From NCBI GenBank assembly GCA_964625525.1, contig CAZVEE010000029.1, forward strand, positions 1 to 40,192: 40,192 nt of DNA, written 5' to 3'. Shown here piece after piece: positions 24,174 to 33,290 of this stretch. Source of the DNA: CAZVEE01 sp964625525. Lineage in GTDB: Bacteria > Pseudomonadota > Alphaproteobacteria > JAJFIK01. Numbering within the stretch: the first letter of the stretch is position 1; the number at the start of each line of letters is the position of its first letter. Both the position numbers and the translations under genes were made by a program. The notes under the pieces are model-generated. The model worked only from the letters and a program-made list of their open reading frames with translations. It made no database searches and was not told the origin of the DNA.

Positions 24174-24188
24174 TGCAAATCATTTTCA
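24174..24188. promoter_or_regulatory. Fur-box-like operator upstream of fbpA
   Basis: TGCAAATCATTTTCA fits the Fur 7-1-7 pattern TGAnAATnATTnTCA at 11 of its 12 fixed positions. It lies in the fbpA/AsmA divergent gap, 62 bp from the fbpA start and 137 bp from the AsmA start, so fbpA is the more likely target. Binding is inferred. Confidence 0.55.
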
Positions 24189-24324
24189 ACGTCAAGGTCG
24201 GGTGGCCGTGTACGCTGACCGCCAAAGCGTGTATAGAAATGCCGTTTTGCACATCCGTCCGGCTGGGCCTGAAGAGTCGGCTGCCCCTGCCCACAGTCAC
24301 TCTTTCAGAGGGAGGAAAGGCACC

Positions 24325-26508
24325 ATGGGTCGCTTTCTGCGCATCGTCTTCTTTTTCATCTTATTTCTGGTCGCTCTGGCGCTGATCGCGCCGTTCTTTA
24401 TCCCCACATCCGTCTATCGAGATCAGATCGAAACCGCCGTGGAGCGCTCCACGGGCCGCGAACTGACCATCGGCGGAGATGTGTCCATCAGCTTCTTCCC
24501 CCCGGTCATGATCGATCTCAACGATGTGACCCTGTCCAACGCGCCGGGCGCCAGCGAGCCCTTAATGGCGGAAATCAAGACCCTGTCCGCCGGGGTCGCG
24601 GTGCTGCCGTTCCTGTTTGAAAACCGCCTGGAAGTCACCCGTTTCGTGCTGACCGATCCGAAGATCAATTTGGAAGTCAGCCCCAACGGGACACCCAACT
24701 GGACCTTCGACGGCGCTGACACAGCGGCCGCGCAACCGGCTCAAGCCAGCACCGCGGCGACGACCTCGACCGCCGGCCCCACCGTGAGCGATGTCAGCTT
24801 CGGTCAAGTTGAGCTGGTGAATGGAGAAATCCACTATCTCGATCGCCAGACCGACACCCGCTATGACGCCAGCGAGATCGGGGTGATCGTGGGCCTGCCC
24901 AGCATTGATGGCCCCCTCGCCCTGGACGGCAGTGCCGTCTATAACGGCGAACGCATCACGGCGGATCTGGATATCGGCAATCTGCGCCAGTTCCTGGACG
25001 CCCAGGCCACGGCGCTGACCGCGGATATCTCCTCTGACTTGGTGACTGTGGATTTCTCTGGCCAGGGCGCCCTGGCTACGGCCGCCAACGCGGCTTTGCC
25101 AGTGGCAAGCACCGGCACGGTCGATCTGAACGTGCCGTCGGTGCGCGCCCTCTCGGCCTGGACCGGCAGCCCCATTGAAAGCCCCGGCGGCTTTGGTCCG
25201 CTGAGCGTGAACGGTGGCGTTACCACGACCGCGTCCGCGGCCGACTTCACCAACGCCACGCTGCGCTTTGATGAAATCAACGGCACGGGCGATTTCAAGC
25301 TGGCGCTTGACGGGCCGCGGCCGAAACTGACCGGCACTCTGGCGGTGGATGAGTTGGACACCCGGCCCTACACCGACACCCCGGTGGGTCAGGCAGCGGC
25401 CGCGACGGAAAGCGCGGCCAATGGGGCCGCTGGCCTGCTGCGCGCCCCGACCGCGCAGAACGCCCCGGCCGCCCCGCTGGAGTGGAGCACGGACCCGCTG
25501 GATCTGAGTGGTCTGCGCAGCCTCGACGCGGATCTCGACATTGCGGTGGGCAGCTTCTCCACCTCCACGATCCAGATGGGCCAGAGCGCGCTGGACCTGA
25601 TCATCAATAACGGCCTGCTGACGGCCGATCTGGAAGAAGTGTCGCTCTATGAGGGCAGCGGCCGGTTGTTCCTGGAAGTGAATGCCCGCCAGCGGGTGTC
25701 GCAAATCCGCAATCAGGTGCGCTTCAACCTGATCCAGACCCAGCCGCTGCTGCGTGACCTGATCCAGTCCGGCATCCTCAGCGGAATTGGCAATCTGGAA
25801 TATGACGTGCGCGCCAGCGGCGTCAGCCAGCGCGATCTCGTCGCCGCCCTGACCGGGGCGGGCACGCTCAAATTCGAAAATGGTGCCCTGTTCGGCGTCA
25901 ATCTCGCGCAGCTTGTGCGCCGCCCGGCGGACAGCATCGCGCAAATGACGCTGAATCTCTCCCGGCCGGACCTGGAAAACTCGGAGCAAAAGACGGACTT
26001 CGCCGAAATGGGGGCAAGCTTTGTCATTCAGAACGGTGTCTTCCAGACCGAGGACTTCCAGCTTCTGAACCCGTTGTTGCGGCTTCTGGGCGCGGGCAAC
26101 ACCAATTTGGTGGACCGCTCGGTGGACTTCGTCCTGGACCCGCGCGCAGTCACCAGTCTGGAAGGGCAAGGCGGCCAGGCGGATCTGAGCGGGATCGGTA
26201 TTCCCGTGCGCATCCGGGGCACCTGGGAAAATCTGAGCTTTGAGCCGGATGTCCGTGGCATCGGCCGCTCGCTCATTGAGCGAGAGCTGGGGGAAGGCGC
26301 CGGCGACATCCTCGACAACCCGGAAGGCGCCATTCAGCGGGGTCTGGAAGACCTGCTGCGCGGCGGCTCCGATGAAGAGGACAGCTCGGAAGAAGAGAGC
26401 TCCCCGGGTGACGTCATTCGCGGGCTTTTCGGCGGGTCCCGCCCCAACCGCGACGATGACGAGGAGGACGAAGAGGAAGAGGGCGGCGACGGCGGCTCCC
26501 GCAACTGA
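24325..26508 (+). CDS. AsmA-family protein
   Basis: A 727-residue member of the AsmA-like bridge proteins, which are anchored in the inner membrane and help phospholipid transport or outer-membrane assembly. The N-terminal helix RIVFFFILFLVALALIAPFF (residues 6-25) is followed by the AsmA domain start SVYRDQIETAVERSTGREL and SISFFPPVMIDLNDVTLSNA. A Thr/Ala-rich linker interrupts at about 137-157. The C-terminal AsmA-2 part contains DLVAALTGAGTLKFENGALFGVNLA patterning near 510-535. The last 50 residues are unusually acidic (runs of Asp, Glu and Ser). A very strong GGGAGGAAAGG ribosome site fixes ATG 24325; the frame is open to 24133. It ends 14 bp before the convergent IscU-like gene. Confidence 0.88.
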   Translation: MGRFLRIVFFFILFLVALALIAPFFIPTSVYRDQIETAVERSTGRELTIGGDVSISFFPPVMIDLNDVTLSNAPGASEPLMAEIKTLSAGVAVLPFLFENRLEVTRFVLTDPKINLEVSPNGTPNWTFDGADTAAAQPAQASTAATTSTAGPTVSDVSFGQVELVNGEIHYLDRQTDTRYDASEIGVIVGLPSIDGPLALDGSAVYNGERITADLDIGNLRQFLDAQATALTADISSDLVTVDFSGQGALATAANAALPVASTGTVDLNVPSVRALSAWTGSPIESPGGFGPLSVNGGVTTTASAADFTNATLRFDEINGTGDFKLALDGPRPKLTGTLAVDELDTRPYTDTPVGQAAAATESAANGAAGLLRAPTAQNAPAAPLEWSTDPLDLSGLRSLDADLDIAVGSFSTSTIQMGQSALDLIINNGLLTADLEEVSLYEGSGRLFLEVNARQRVSQIRNQVRFNLIQTQPLLRDLIQSGILSGIGNLEYDVRASGVSQRDLVAALTGAGTLKFENGALFGVNLAQLVRRPADSIAQMTLNLSRPDLENSEQKTDFAEMGASFVIQNGVFQTEDFQLLNPLLRLLGAGNTNLVDRSVDFVLDPRAVTSLEGQGGQADLSGIGIPVRIRGTWENLSFEPDVRGIGRSLIERELGEGAGDILDNPEGAIQRGLEDLLRGGSDEEDSSEEESSPGDVIRGLFGGSRPNRDDDEEDEEEEGGDGGSRN

Positions 26509-26522
26509 GCCACGGTCCCCCC

Positions 26523-26963
26523 TCAGGCGGGCGCCTCGGCCGCGTCGAGCGCCCGCACCACGGCGTCAAAGGGCAACATGACCGAGCCGTGGCGGGCGGT
26601 GTAGGCCCGCACGGACTCCAGCAATGCCAGCTCCGCCCAGCGCCCCTCGGGCGCCGGGCCGCCCTGCTTCAACATCGCGTCCATCCGCTCCCGCAAGGCC
26701 CGCAGATCCGCCGGATCAGCCCCCACAATATGGCGCGCCAAGATCGAAGCCGCGCATTGGCCAAGGGCGCAAGCCTCCACCTCATGGGCGTAATCGCTGA
26801 CCGCACCGTCCCGCAGCATCAGATCCACCCTAATCTTGGAGCCGCACATGCGGCTGACCGCATCGGCGCTGCCGTCCGGCGCCGCCAGCCGCCCAACCCG
26901 GCTCATGGCGGCAGTGTGGCGCAGGATATCCCGGGTGTAGAGATCGTTGATGGGCTCTGGCAT
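26523..26963 (-). CDS. IscU/NifU-N-like iron-sulfur scaffold protein
   Basis: A 146-residue protein of the U-type scaffold fold. Cys40 in SRMCGSKIRVDL corresponds to the first IscU cluster Cys, and Cys65 in VEACALGQC to the second, with an extra Cys70. The third canonical Cys near the C-terminus is absent: the matching segment reads TARHGSVMLPFDA. Such variants occur in Alphaproteobacteria without a firm role; cluster transfer or a modified scaffold function is possible. ATG 26963 has AAGGA nine bases upstream; the frame is open to 27047. No isc, suf or nif genes are adjacent. Confidence 0.78.
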   Translation of the reverse strand: MPEPINDLYTRDILRHTAAMSRVGRLAAPDGSADAVSRMCGSKIRVDLMLRDGAVSDYAHEVEACALGQCAASILARHIVGADPADLRALRERMDAMLKQGGPAPEGRWAELALLESVRAYTARHGSVMLPFDAVVRALDAAEAPA

Positions 26964-27106
26964 GGCGTTGCGTCCTTTCTCCCGCACATATCGGCAAGGC
27001 GCGCGCGCCTGTCCAGAGCCTGCGCCCGCGCCCGCTCGCCGCGCCATGTACAGGCCTGGCTCCCTGCCCTATTTTGGCTCACAGACCGGTGATCAGGGGG
27101 CAAGCC

Positions 27107-28357
27107 ATGACCGAGACTACGATGTCGCATCCGGGTGCCGGCCTGCAGCCTGACACCGCCGCCGGCCCTGTCGGTGACGGCGGTCGATACGACGCGCTCG
27201 ACATGCTGCGCGGCGTGGCCGTGCTGGGGATTTTCGCGGTCAATATCTGGCATTTCGGCCAGCCGGAAGCCTATTACATCAACGGCTCGCTATTCGGGCC
27301 GCTTGAAGGCAGCGACGGAACGATCTGGCGCAGCCTCTATGTGCTGGTCTTTTTCAAGTTTATCACCCTGTTCGCGCTGATGTTCGGAGCCGGCATCGCC
27401 TTGATGTCGGACCGGGCGGGCCTGGAACGCCATCGCACGCGCATGCTGTGGCTGCTCTTTTTCGGGGCTATTCACGCCTATCTCATTTGGCCCGGCGATG
27501 TGCTGGTGCTTTATGCCCTGAGTGGCCTGATCCTGACCGGGTTCGTGACCCGCTCCACCGCCTGGCTGGCGCGCACGGGCGTGGTGTTGATCGTGGTCGG
27601 CAGTGGTCTTGCCATGCTTTGGTTTTCCGCCCTCTATCTGATGCCGGCCGAGGATTTCGCCAAATTCACGATCGATGTCTGGCGCCCCGATGACGCAGCG
27701 CTGGAGGCTGAAATCGCCAGTCGTCGGGACGGTTCCTGGCTCGACCTGATCGTCTGGAATATGGGCGTGGCGTTGCCGCTTCAGACTGTGGGCTATGTGC
27801 TGCAAATCGCCTGGCGCCTTCTGGGTGTCATGATGCTGGGCATGGTGCTCTACCGCACGGGTGTGCTGACCGGCTCACGTTCCTATGCCTTTTATGGGGT
27901 CATGCTGGTGGTGGGCTTTGGGGTGGGTGTACCCATGGAGTTTTACGCGCTGCACCTGCGCGAATCCTCAGGCTTCGATCTCATGACGACCATGCTGTGG
28001 GGCGATCAGGTGAATTACTGGGCGAGCCTTTTCATCGCCTCTGGCTGGCTGGCGCTGGTGATGCTGATCGCGAAGACGGGACTGGAGCCGCTGCGCACGG
28101 TCCTCGCCGCCGTGGGCCGCATGGCCTTCACCAATTACATCACCCAGTCGCTGATCGCCGTCACGCTCATGTACGGGTTCAACTGGTTTGCCACCATGGG
28201 CGTCACCGAGCTGTTCCTGATCACACTGGCGGTGTGGGGCGCGCAATTGGTGTGGTCGCCGCTATGGCTGGCCGTCTTCCGCTTTGGGCCGCTGGAATGG
28301 CTTTGGCGGAGCCTGACCTACGGCCAAGCGGCCCCGTTCCTCCGGCGCGGGAACTAG
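27107..28357 (+). CDS. DUF418-family membrane protein
   Basis: A 416-residue polytopic protein with the DUF418 hallmarks: an N-terminal RYDALDMLRGVAVLGIFAVNI near residue 28, FKFITLFALMFGAGIAL near 88, and the C-terminal GRMAFTNYITQSLI and GPLEWLWRSLTYGQ. Around nine to ten membrane segments can be seen. The family is related to acyltransferase-3-type membrane proteins but has no firmly assigned activity. ATG 27107 has AGGGGG upstream; the frame is open to 27074. It is divergent from the IscU-like gene and 102 bp before cydD. Confidence 0.88.
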   Translation: MTETTMSHPGAGLQPDTAAGPVGDGGRYDALDMLRGVAVLGIFAVNIWHFGQPEAYYINGSLFGPLEGSDGTIWRSLYVLVFFKFITLFALMFGAGIALMSDRAGLERHRTRMLWLLFFGAIHAYLIWPGDVLVLYALSGLILTGFVTRSTAWLARTGVVLIVVGSGLAMLWFSALYLMPAEDFAKFTIDVWRPDDAALEAEIASRRDGSWLDLIVWNMGVALPLQTVGYVLQIAWRLLGVMMLGMVLYRTGVLTGSRSYAFYGVMLVVGFGVGVPMEFYALHLRESSGFDLMTTMLWGDQVNYWASLFIASGWLALVMLIAKTGLEPLRTVLAAVGRMAFTNYITQSLIAVTLMYGFNWFATMGVTELFLITLAVWGAQLVWSPLWLAVFRFGPLEWLWRSLTYGQAAPFLRRGN

Positions 28358-28459
28358 TCCGAAAGGCCAGGCCCACCAAAGGATGTTGCGGCACCGGATC
28401 CAGTTTGCCGGGCCCCGAACCCGCTCTATAGTCCGCCCGAAAGACGGACGGGAGTAGGC

Positions 28460-30292
28460 ATGACACGTGGACAGGCCAAGGCGGAAACCGCGAGCCGTAT
28501 CGCCGCTGAAGAGGCGCCGGCCGCACCCGCCCCAACGCCGGACATGGCGGCCAGCAATGCTCCGGACACCGCCCAGGACGGGGCCCAGCAACAAAGCGAG
28601 AGGCGCAAGCGCGCCACCGCGTGGCTGGAGCGTGCCTCGCGCCCGGCCAAGCCATTCATCACCGCCGCCGCGGTCTGCGGCATCGCCAATGGCGTCTTGA
28701 TCATTGTGCAGATGGCTGTTCTGGCGCTGGTGTTGCACCGGCTGATCATTGAAACGGCGCCTCTGACCGATCAGGCCGTGCCCCTGTTGGTTTTGGGCGG
28801 TGTCATTGCCGGGCGCGCGGCGCTGGCCTACTGGCAGGAACGCTTCGGCATTCGCGCGGCGCACCGGGTGGAACGGCGCCTGCGCGAACAACTCATGGCC
28901 CGCATTGAGCAACAAGGCCCAGCGCTCGCCAATGCCCATGAAACCGGCTCGCTGGCCGCCCATGCCATCGAGCATTTGCAAGCGCTGGAGGGCTACCTTG
29001 CCCGCTATCGTCCGCAGGCGATCATTGCCGGCGTGCTTCCCTTGCTGATCATCGCGGCAGTGGCACCGATCAACTGGGTCGTGGCGCTGATTTTTCTGGT
29101 AACCGGCCCCTTGGCACCGTTGTTCATGGCCCTGATCGGCATGAGCGCGGCGAGTGCCAGCGCCCAGCAATTCGAGACCTTGGCCCGCATGGGCGGTCAT
29201 TTTCTCGACCGCTTGCGGGGGCTGACCACTCTCAAACTATACGGCCAGGCGCAGGCCGAGTGTGACGCCATCGAAGAAGTGGCCGAAGACTTCCGCACCC
29301 GCACCATGAAAGTGCTGCGCATCGCGTTCCTGTCCTCCGCGGTGCTGGAGTTCTTCAGCACGGTGGCTATTGCCCTGGTGGCGCTTTATGTGGGGCTTGG
29401 GCTTCTCGATCTGGTGAATTTCGGGCCGGTCGCGGATGTCACCCTGTTTTCTGGCTTGTTTGTGCTGTTGCTGGCACCGGAGTTCTTTCAACCCCTGCGT
29501 CAGCTCGGATCGTTCTATCATGACCGAGCCTCGGGGCTCGGCGCGGCGGAAACGCTCATGACTCTGATCGACGCGGATGACGCGGCCCGGCCGCCGCGCC
29601 GCAGAGAGCGGCATGCACCCGCACCGTTGAGCGCCCCCCCAGCGCTGACCTTCCAGGATGTGGCCCTGCGATTTGAAGATGGGCGCAGCGCACTTGCGGG
29701 CGTCAGCTTTCACGTGGCACCGGGCGAATGCGTCGCCCTGATGGGCCCGTCGGGCGCGGGTAAAAGCAGCGTGCTCAATCTGCTTTTGGGCTTTGCCACC
29801 CCCACCCACGGCATGATCACACTCGCCGGCGCCCCCCATGATGCGGCGCTGGTGCGCGCCTCCAGCGCCTGGGTCGGCCAGCGGGCGCATCTCTTCCACG
29901 CCAGCATTCGCGACAATATCCGCCTCGGCATTCCGGATGCGGATGATGCAGCGGTAGAAGACGCCGCCCGCGCCGCCCATGTGATGGACTTTGCTGCTCA
30001 CGTGCCAACAGGTCTCGACACCCTGGTGGGCGAGCGCGGCTTTGGGCTGTCTGGGGGGCAAATTCAGCGGGTGGCGCTGGCGCGGGCGTTTCTCAAGGAT
30101 GCCGCGCTCCTCCTCTTCGATGAACCGACGGCCAATCTGGACAAGGACAGTGAGGCGCTCGTGCTCGACGCCATGGCGCGCCTGATCAAAGGCCGGACCG
30201 CACTTATCGCCACCCATTCCGAGGCCGCCGCCAAACTTGCCGACCGGGTCCTGACGATCCGGGATGGGCGCTTGGAGGAGGTCGCATCATGA
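28460..30292 (+). CDS. cydD: Thiol exporter ABC subunit CydD
   Basis: With CydC it forms a heterodimeric inner-membrane exporter of glutathione and cysteine needed for assembly of cytochrome bd and periplasmic cytochromes. The 610-residue protein has a long Ala/Pro-rich N-terminal extension (about 60 residues) before the membrane domain, RLRGLTTLKLYGQAQAE in the coupling region (near 252), Walker A GPSGAGKSS, signature LSGGQIQRVALARA and Walker B LLLFDEPTANLD. It overlaps cydC by ATGA (30289-30292), so the two are translationally coupled. No cydA/cydB oxidase genes are in the window. Confidence 0.93.
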   Translation: MTRGQAKAETASRIAAEEAPAAPAPTPDMAASNAPDTAQDGAQQQSERRKRATAWLERASRPAKPFITAAAVCGIANGVLIIVQMAVLALVLHRLIIETAPLTDQAVPLLVLGGVIAGRAALAYWQERFGIRAAHRVERRLREQLMARIEQQGPALANAHETGSLAAHAIEHLQALEGYLARYRPQAIIAGVLPLLIIAAVAPINWVVALIFLVTGPLAPLFMALIGMSAASASAQQFETLARMGGHFLDRLRGLTTLKLYGQAQAECDAIEEVAEDFRTRTMKVLRIAFLSSAVLEFFSTVAIALVALYVGLGLLDLVNFGPVADVTLFSGLFVLLLAPEFFQPLRQLGSFYHDRASGLGAAETLMTLIDADDAARPPRRRERHAPAPLSAPPALTFQDVALRFEDGRSALAGVSFHVAPGECVALMGPSGAGKSSVLNLLLGFATPTHGMITLAGAPHDAALVRASSAWVGQRAHLFHASIRDNIRLGIPDADDAAVEDAARAAHVMDFAAHVPTGLDTLVGERGFGLSGGQIQRVALARAFLKDAALLLFDEPTANLDKDSEALVLDAMARLIKGRTALIATHSEAAAKLADRVLTIRDGRLEEVAS

Positions 30293-32052
30293 GAGAACTG
30301 AGTGTCTTCATCCGCCAGATGCGGCCCTATCGCAGTTGGGTCATCTGGGGCGCCGTGCTGACCCTCACGACCCTGATCATGAGCATTGCTCTGCTCACGC
30401 TCTCGGGTTGGTTCATCACCGCCTCCGCGCTCGTGGGCGGCACCGCCGCCATGGCCACATTCAATTTCCTGTATCCGAGCGGTGGCATTCGCTTCTTCGC
30501 CATCGGTCGTGTGGTCTCGCGCTACGGTGAGCGGATCGTCACGCATGAGGCCACGTTCCGCATTTTGGCCCGTCTGCGGGCCTGGATCTTCACCAAGGCC
30601 CTGCCCTTGAGCCCGAGCCAATTGGGGCAATTGCGCTCCGGCGATCTGGTGGGCCGCATCACCGCCGATATCGATGCCCTGGACAATCTCTATCTCCGGG
30701 TGCTGGTCCCCGCGGCGGTGGCGATCGCGGCGGTGGTGATGCTGATGGTGTTGCTGGGCGTGGTGTCGCCGCTGGTGGCGGTCACGACACTGCTTGGCCT
30801 TTTGGGCGCGGGCGTCGCGGTGCCGGTCTGGCTCCAGAACCGTGGCCGCGTGCCTGGCGAAAGTATCGCCAGCGAGACCGGTACTCTGCGCACCCATGTG
30901 GTGGACCTGCTCGATGGCCTGCCGGACCTTCTGAGCTACGGTGCCGGCACGCGCCAGCTTTCCCGGATCCGTCAGAGTGCAGAGCACCTTTTCCATCAGC
31001 GCCGCACTATGGCCCGGCTCACAGGACTATCAAACGCCATGCAGACCGCCTTCACCCAGGGCGCGGTTGCCGTGGCGGTGATCCTGGGCGCGGTCCTGCT
31101 TGCACGCACGCAGATCAGCGGACCGCAACTGGCCCTGCTCGCCTTCGCGACGCTGGCCAGCTTTGAAGCCGTCGCACCGCTGGGCCTGGCGTTTCAGTAT
31201 CTGGGCCGCACCCGCGCGGCCGCGCGCCGGCTGTTGGAGATCGGCGATGCCCGTCCGCTGGTGCACGATCCCCTGCCCCAGGATCGCAAGCGCGTGCCGG
31301 AGCGGCTCGACCTGAGCGTCGGCGGTGTGACCTTCACCTATCCAGGCGCGGATCAGCCCGCCTTGCGCGAGGTCACGCTGTTTGTTCATCAGGGCTCAAA
31401 AATCGCGATCATGGGGCCCAGCGGCGGGGGCAAATCCACCCTGCTGGCCTTGCTCTTACGGCTCTATGATCCGGACCAGGGGACCGTGCGGCTGGGCGGG
31501 GTGGATATCCGCACCCTCACGCAGGAAGATCTGTGGGCGCGGGTGGGCTTTCTGTCCCAACGGCCGGACCTGTTCTCGGCGACCATTCGCGGCAATCTGC
31601 TGCTCGCCAAACCCGATGCCAGCGACGCACAGCTGCGCCGCGCGGTCGAACTGGCGGGCCTGGCCCCCTTCGTGGATGCCCAACCACGCGGCATTGACAC
31701 ATATGTGGGCGAGAGCGGGGTGCTGGTCTCCGGCGGCGAAGCCCGGCGCATCGCGCTTGCACGCGTGCTGCTGAAGGACGCGCCGATCCTCCTGCTCGAC
31801 GAGCCCACGGAAGGCCTGGACGCCGCCACCGAAGCCGATGTGCTGGCGGCCTTAAGCGACTTCGCGGCGCACAAGACAGTGGTGCTGGTGACCCATCGCC
31901 AGGCTCTGTTAAAGGGTATGGGGCGGGTGGAAGTCATCGAATCCGGTCGCCTGCTGGCGCAAGAGGGCCGGTCCGGGCACAATGGGCGGCGGCGGTCCCC
32001 GCCGCAGGAGGATGGCGCAGATGAGCCCCGTCAAGAGCACGACCCTATATGA
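30289..32052 (+). CDS. cydC: Thiol exporter ABC subunit CydC
   Basis: Partner of CydD in cysteine/glutathione export. The 587-residue protein begins with a membrane domain containing LTLSGWFITASALVG, FNFLYPSGGIRFFAIGR and SRYGERIVTHEATFRILARLR, all typical of CydC. The ATPase domain has Walker A GPSGGGKST, a modified signature VSGGEARRIALAR and Walker B ILLLDEPTEGLD. GGAGG seven bases before ATG 30289 lies inside cydD. Its 3' end overlaps the next gene by 32 bases in another frame. Confidence 0.93.
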   Translation: MRELSVFIRQMRPYRSWVIWGAVLTLTTLIMSIALLTLSGWFITASALVGGTAAMATFNFLYPSGGIRFFAIGRVVSRYGERIVTHEATFRILARLRAWIFTKALPLSPSQLGQLRSGDLVGRITADIDALDNLYLRVLVPAAVAIAAVVMLMVLLGVVSPLVAVTTLLGLLGAGVAVPVWLQNRGRVPGESIASETGTLRTHVVDLLDGLPDLLSYGAGTRQLSRIRQSAEHLFHQRRTMARLTGLSNAMQTAFTQGAVAVAVILGAVLLARTQISGPQLALLAFATLASFEAVAPLGLAFQYLGRTRAAARRLLEIGDARPLVHDPLPQDRKRVPERLDLSVGGVTFTYPGADQPALREVTLFVHQGSKIAIMGPSGGGKSTLLALLLRLYDPDQGTVRLGGVDIRTLTQEDLWARVGFLSQRPDLFSATIRGNLLLAKPDASDAQLRRAVELAGLAPFVDAQPRGIDTYVGESGVLVSGGEARRIALARVLLKDAPILLLDEPTEGLDAATEADVLAALSDFAAHKTVVLVTHRQALLKGMGRVEVIESGRLLAQEGRSGHNGRRRSPPQEDGADEPRQEHDPI

Positions 32053-32962
32053 CCGGCTTGGCGTCGCGCCCGCAGCGAGCGCGGCGGAGATCACGGCCGC
32101 TTATCGGCGTTTGGCTAAAGAAACCCATCCGGACTTGCATCCCGGCGACAAGGACGCCGAAGACCGCTTCAAGGCCATCGCCGCGGCCTACGCGGTCCTG
32201 AAAGATCCCGACCAGCGCCGCCGTTATGACGCGGGTGAAATCGATGACACCGGCGCAGAGCAAGACACCGGACGGCGCTTCTACCGCGATCACGCCAGCA
32301 GCCGGCAGGGCGAGAAATACGGCGAGGGCCTCAACGCCGACAATTTCGCGGCCGATCTCGGTAGCCTGTTCGGTGACCTTTTCCGCCAATGGGCAGAGCG
32401 GCGCACGGGCCCCGCCCGGGGCATGGATGTGCGCTACAGCATCAAGGTGCCGTTTCTGATGGCCGCCCTGGGCGGGCAAAAGACCCTGACCCTGCCCAAT
32501 GGCCGACCGCTGGAGATCACCATTCCCGCCGGCATTGCCGACGGGCAGATGGTGCGCCTGAAAGGCCAGGGCGAGCCCGGCGACCGAGGGAGCAGGCCTG
32601 GCGATGCGGTGCTGCGCGTGATGATCGAGCCCCACACGCTGTTCACCCGCGACGGCAAGGACATCATCATCGATCTGCCGCTGACCATGGCCGAGGCCCT
32701 GCTGGGCGCGCAGGTCCGCGTGCCCACCATTCACGGAACCGTGGCCGCGCGCGTGCCAGAAGGCACCAATACGGGCACGATCTTGCGCCTGAAAGGGAAA
32801 GGCATCGCGCCGGGCGGCACGCAAGAGCCGGGCGATCAATTGGTGCGCGCCCGTATCGTGCTGCCCCGTGACGCGGACGCCGAGCTGGCCGAGGCCCTCG
32901 CCCGCTGGCAAGCCCGCAGCGACGACAACCCCCGCGAGGACTGGGAGGCCGATCTCGCATGA
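32021..32962 (+). CDS. DnaJ-family co-chaperone (CbpA-like, no zinc finger)
   Basis: J-domain co-chaperone that stimulates the DnaK ATPase. The 313-residue protein has an N-terminal J domain with the HPD motif at residues 36-38 (KETHPDLHPG), a Gly-poor linker, and the two beta-sandwich substrate domains: VPFLMAALGGQKTLTLPNGR, ITIPAGIADGQMVRLKGQG and LPLTMAEALLGAQVRVPT. The Cys-rich zinc domain is absent, as in CbpA. The start is set by AGGAGG at 32006-32011, nine bases before ATG 32021; ATG 32012 directly abuts it and is too close. It overlaps the end of cydC and is coupled to a CbpM-like gene behind it. Confidence 0.88.
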   Translation: MSPVKSTTLYDRLGVAPAASAAEITAAYRRLAKETHPDLHPGDKDAEDRFKAIAAAYAVLKDPDQRRRYDAGEIDDTGAEQDTGRRFYRDHASSRQGEKYGEGLNADNFAADLGSLFGDLFRQWAERRTGPARGMDVRYSIKVPFLMAALGGQKTLTLPNGRPLEITIPAGIADGQMVRLKGQGEPGDRGSRPGDAVLRVMIEPHTLFTRDGKDIIIDLPLTMAEALLGAQVRVPTIHGTVAARVPEGTNTGTILRLKGKGIAPGGTQEPGDQLVRARIVLPRDADAELAEALARWQARSDDNPREDWEADLA

Positions 32963-33279
32963 AAACCGCCACCGATCTGTGCGCCACCATTGACGGTCTG
33001 ACCCGGGACGAGCTGGAGCGGTGCCTGGCGCAGGGCTGGGTGCGTCCGGGCGCCGATGGCCTGTTCCAAGAAATCGACGTGGCGCGGTTGCGCCTGATCC
33101 AGGAGCTGCGCACGGATATGGGCGTCAATGACGAGGCGATGCCCGTGATTCTCTCCCTTGTGGACCAGGTCCATGACCTACGCCGCCTCGTGGACCGGCT
33201 GGCCCGCGACCTGGAGACCGCCCAAGGCGGCCGCGCACCCAAGCAGAGCCCCCGCCCGTCTCCCCGCATCAAGCACTAA
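32959..33279 (+). CDS. CbpM-like chaperone modulator (MerR-type helix-turn-helix)
   Basis: A 106-residue protein. The start TDLCATIDGLTRDELERCLAQGWVRP resembles a MerR-type winged helix, followed by DVARLRLIQELRTDMGVNDEAMPVILSLVDQVHDLRR, a helical stretch matching CbpM. CbpM inhibits the co-chaperone activity of CbpA by binding its J domain. The ATGA overlap with the CbpA-like gene (32959-32962) supports this pairing. The C-terminus is basic and Pro-rich. A stand-alone MerR-like regulator is the main alternative. Confidence 0.82.
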   Translation: MKTATDLCATIDGLTRDELERCLAQGWVRPGADGLFQEIDVARLRLIQELRTDMGVNDEAMPVILSLVDQVHDLRRLVDRLARDLETAQGGRAPKQSPRPSPRIKH

Positions 33280-33290
33280 GGACGATCGCC

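Noticed and set aside
24562..26169. A 535-codon open frame antisense to the AsmA gene
   Set aside because: Its product is rich in Arg, Gly, His and Gln with no recognisable domain, typical of an antisense shadow in GC-rich DNA; the plus-strand AsmA frame has clear domains and a strong ribosome site.
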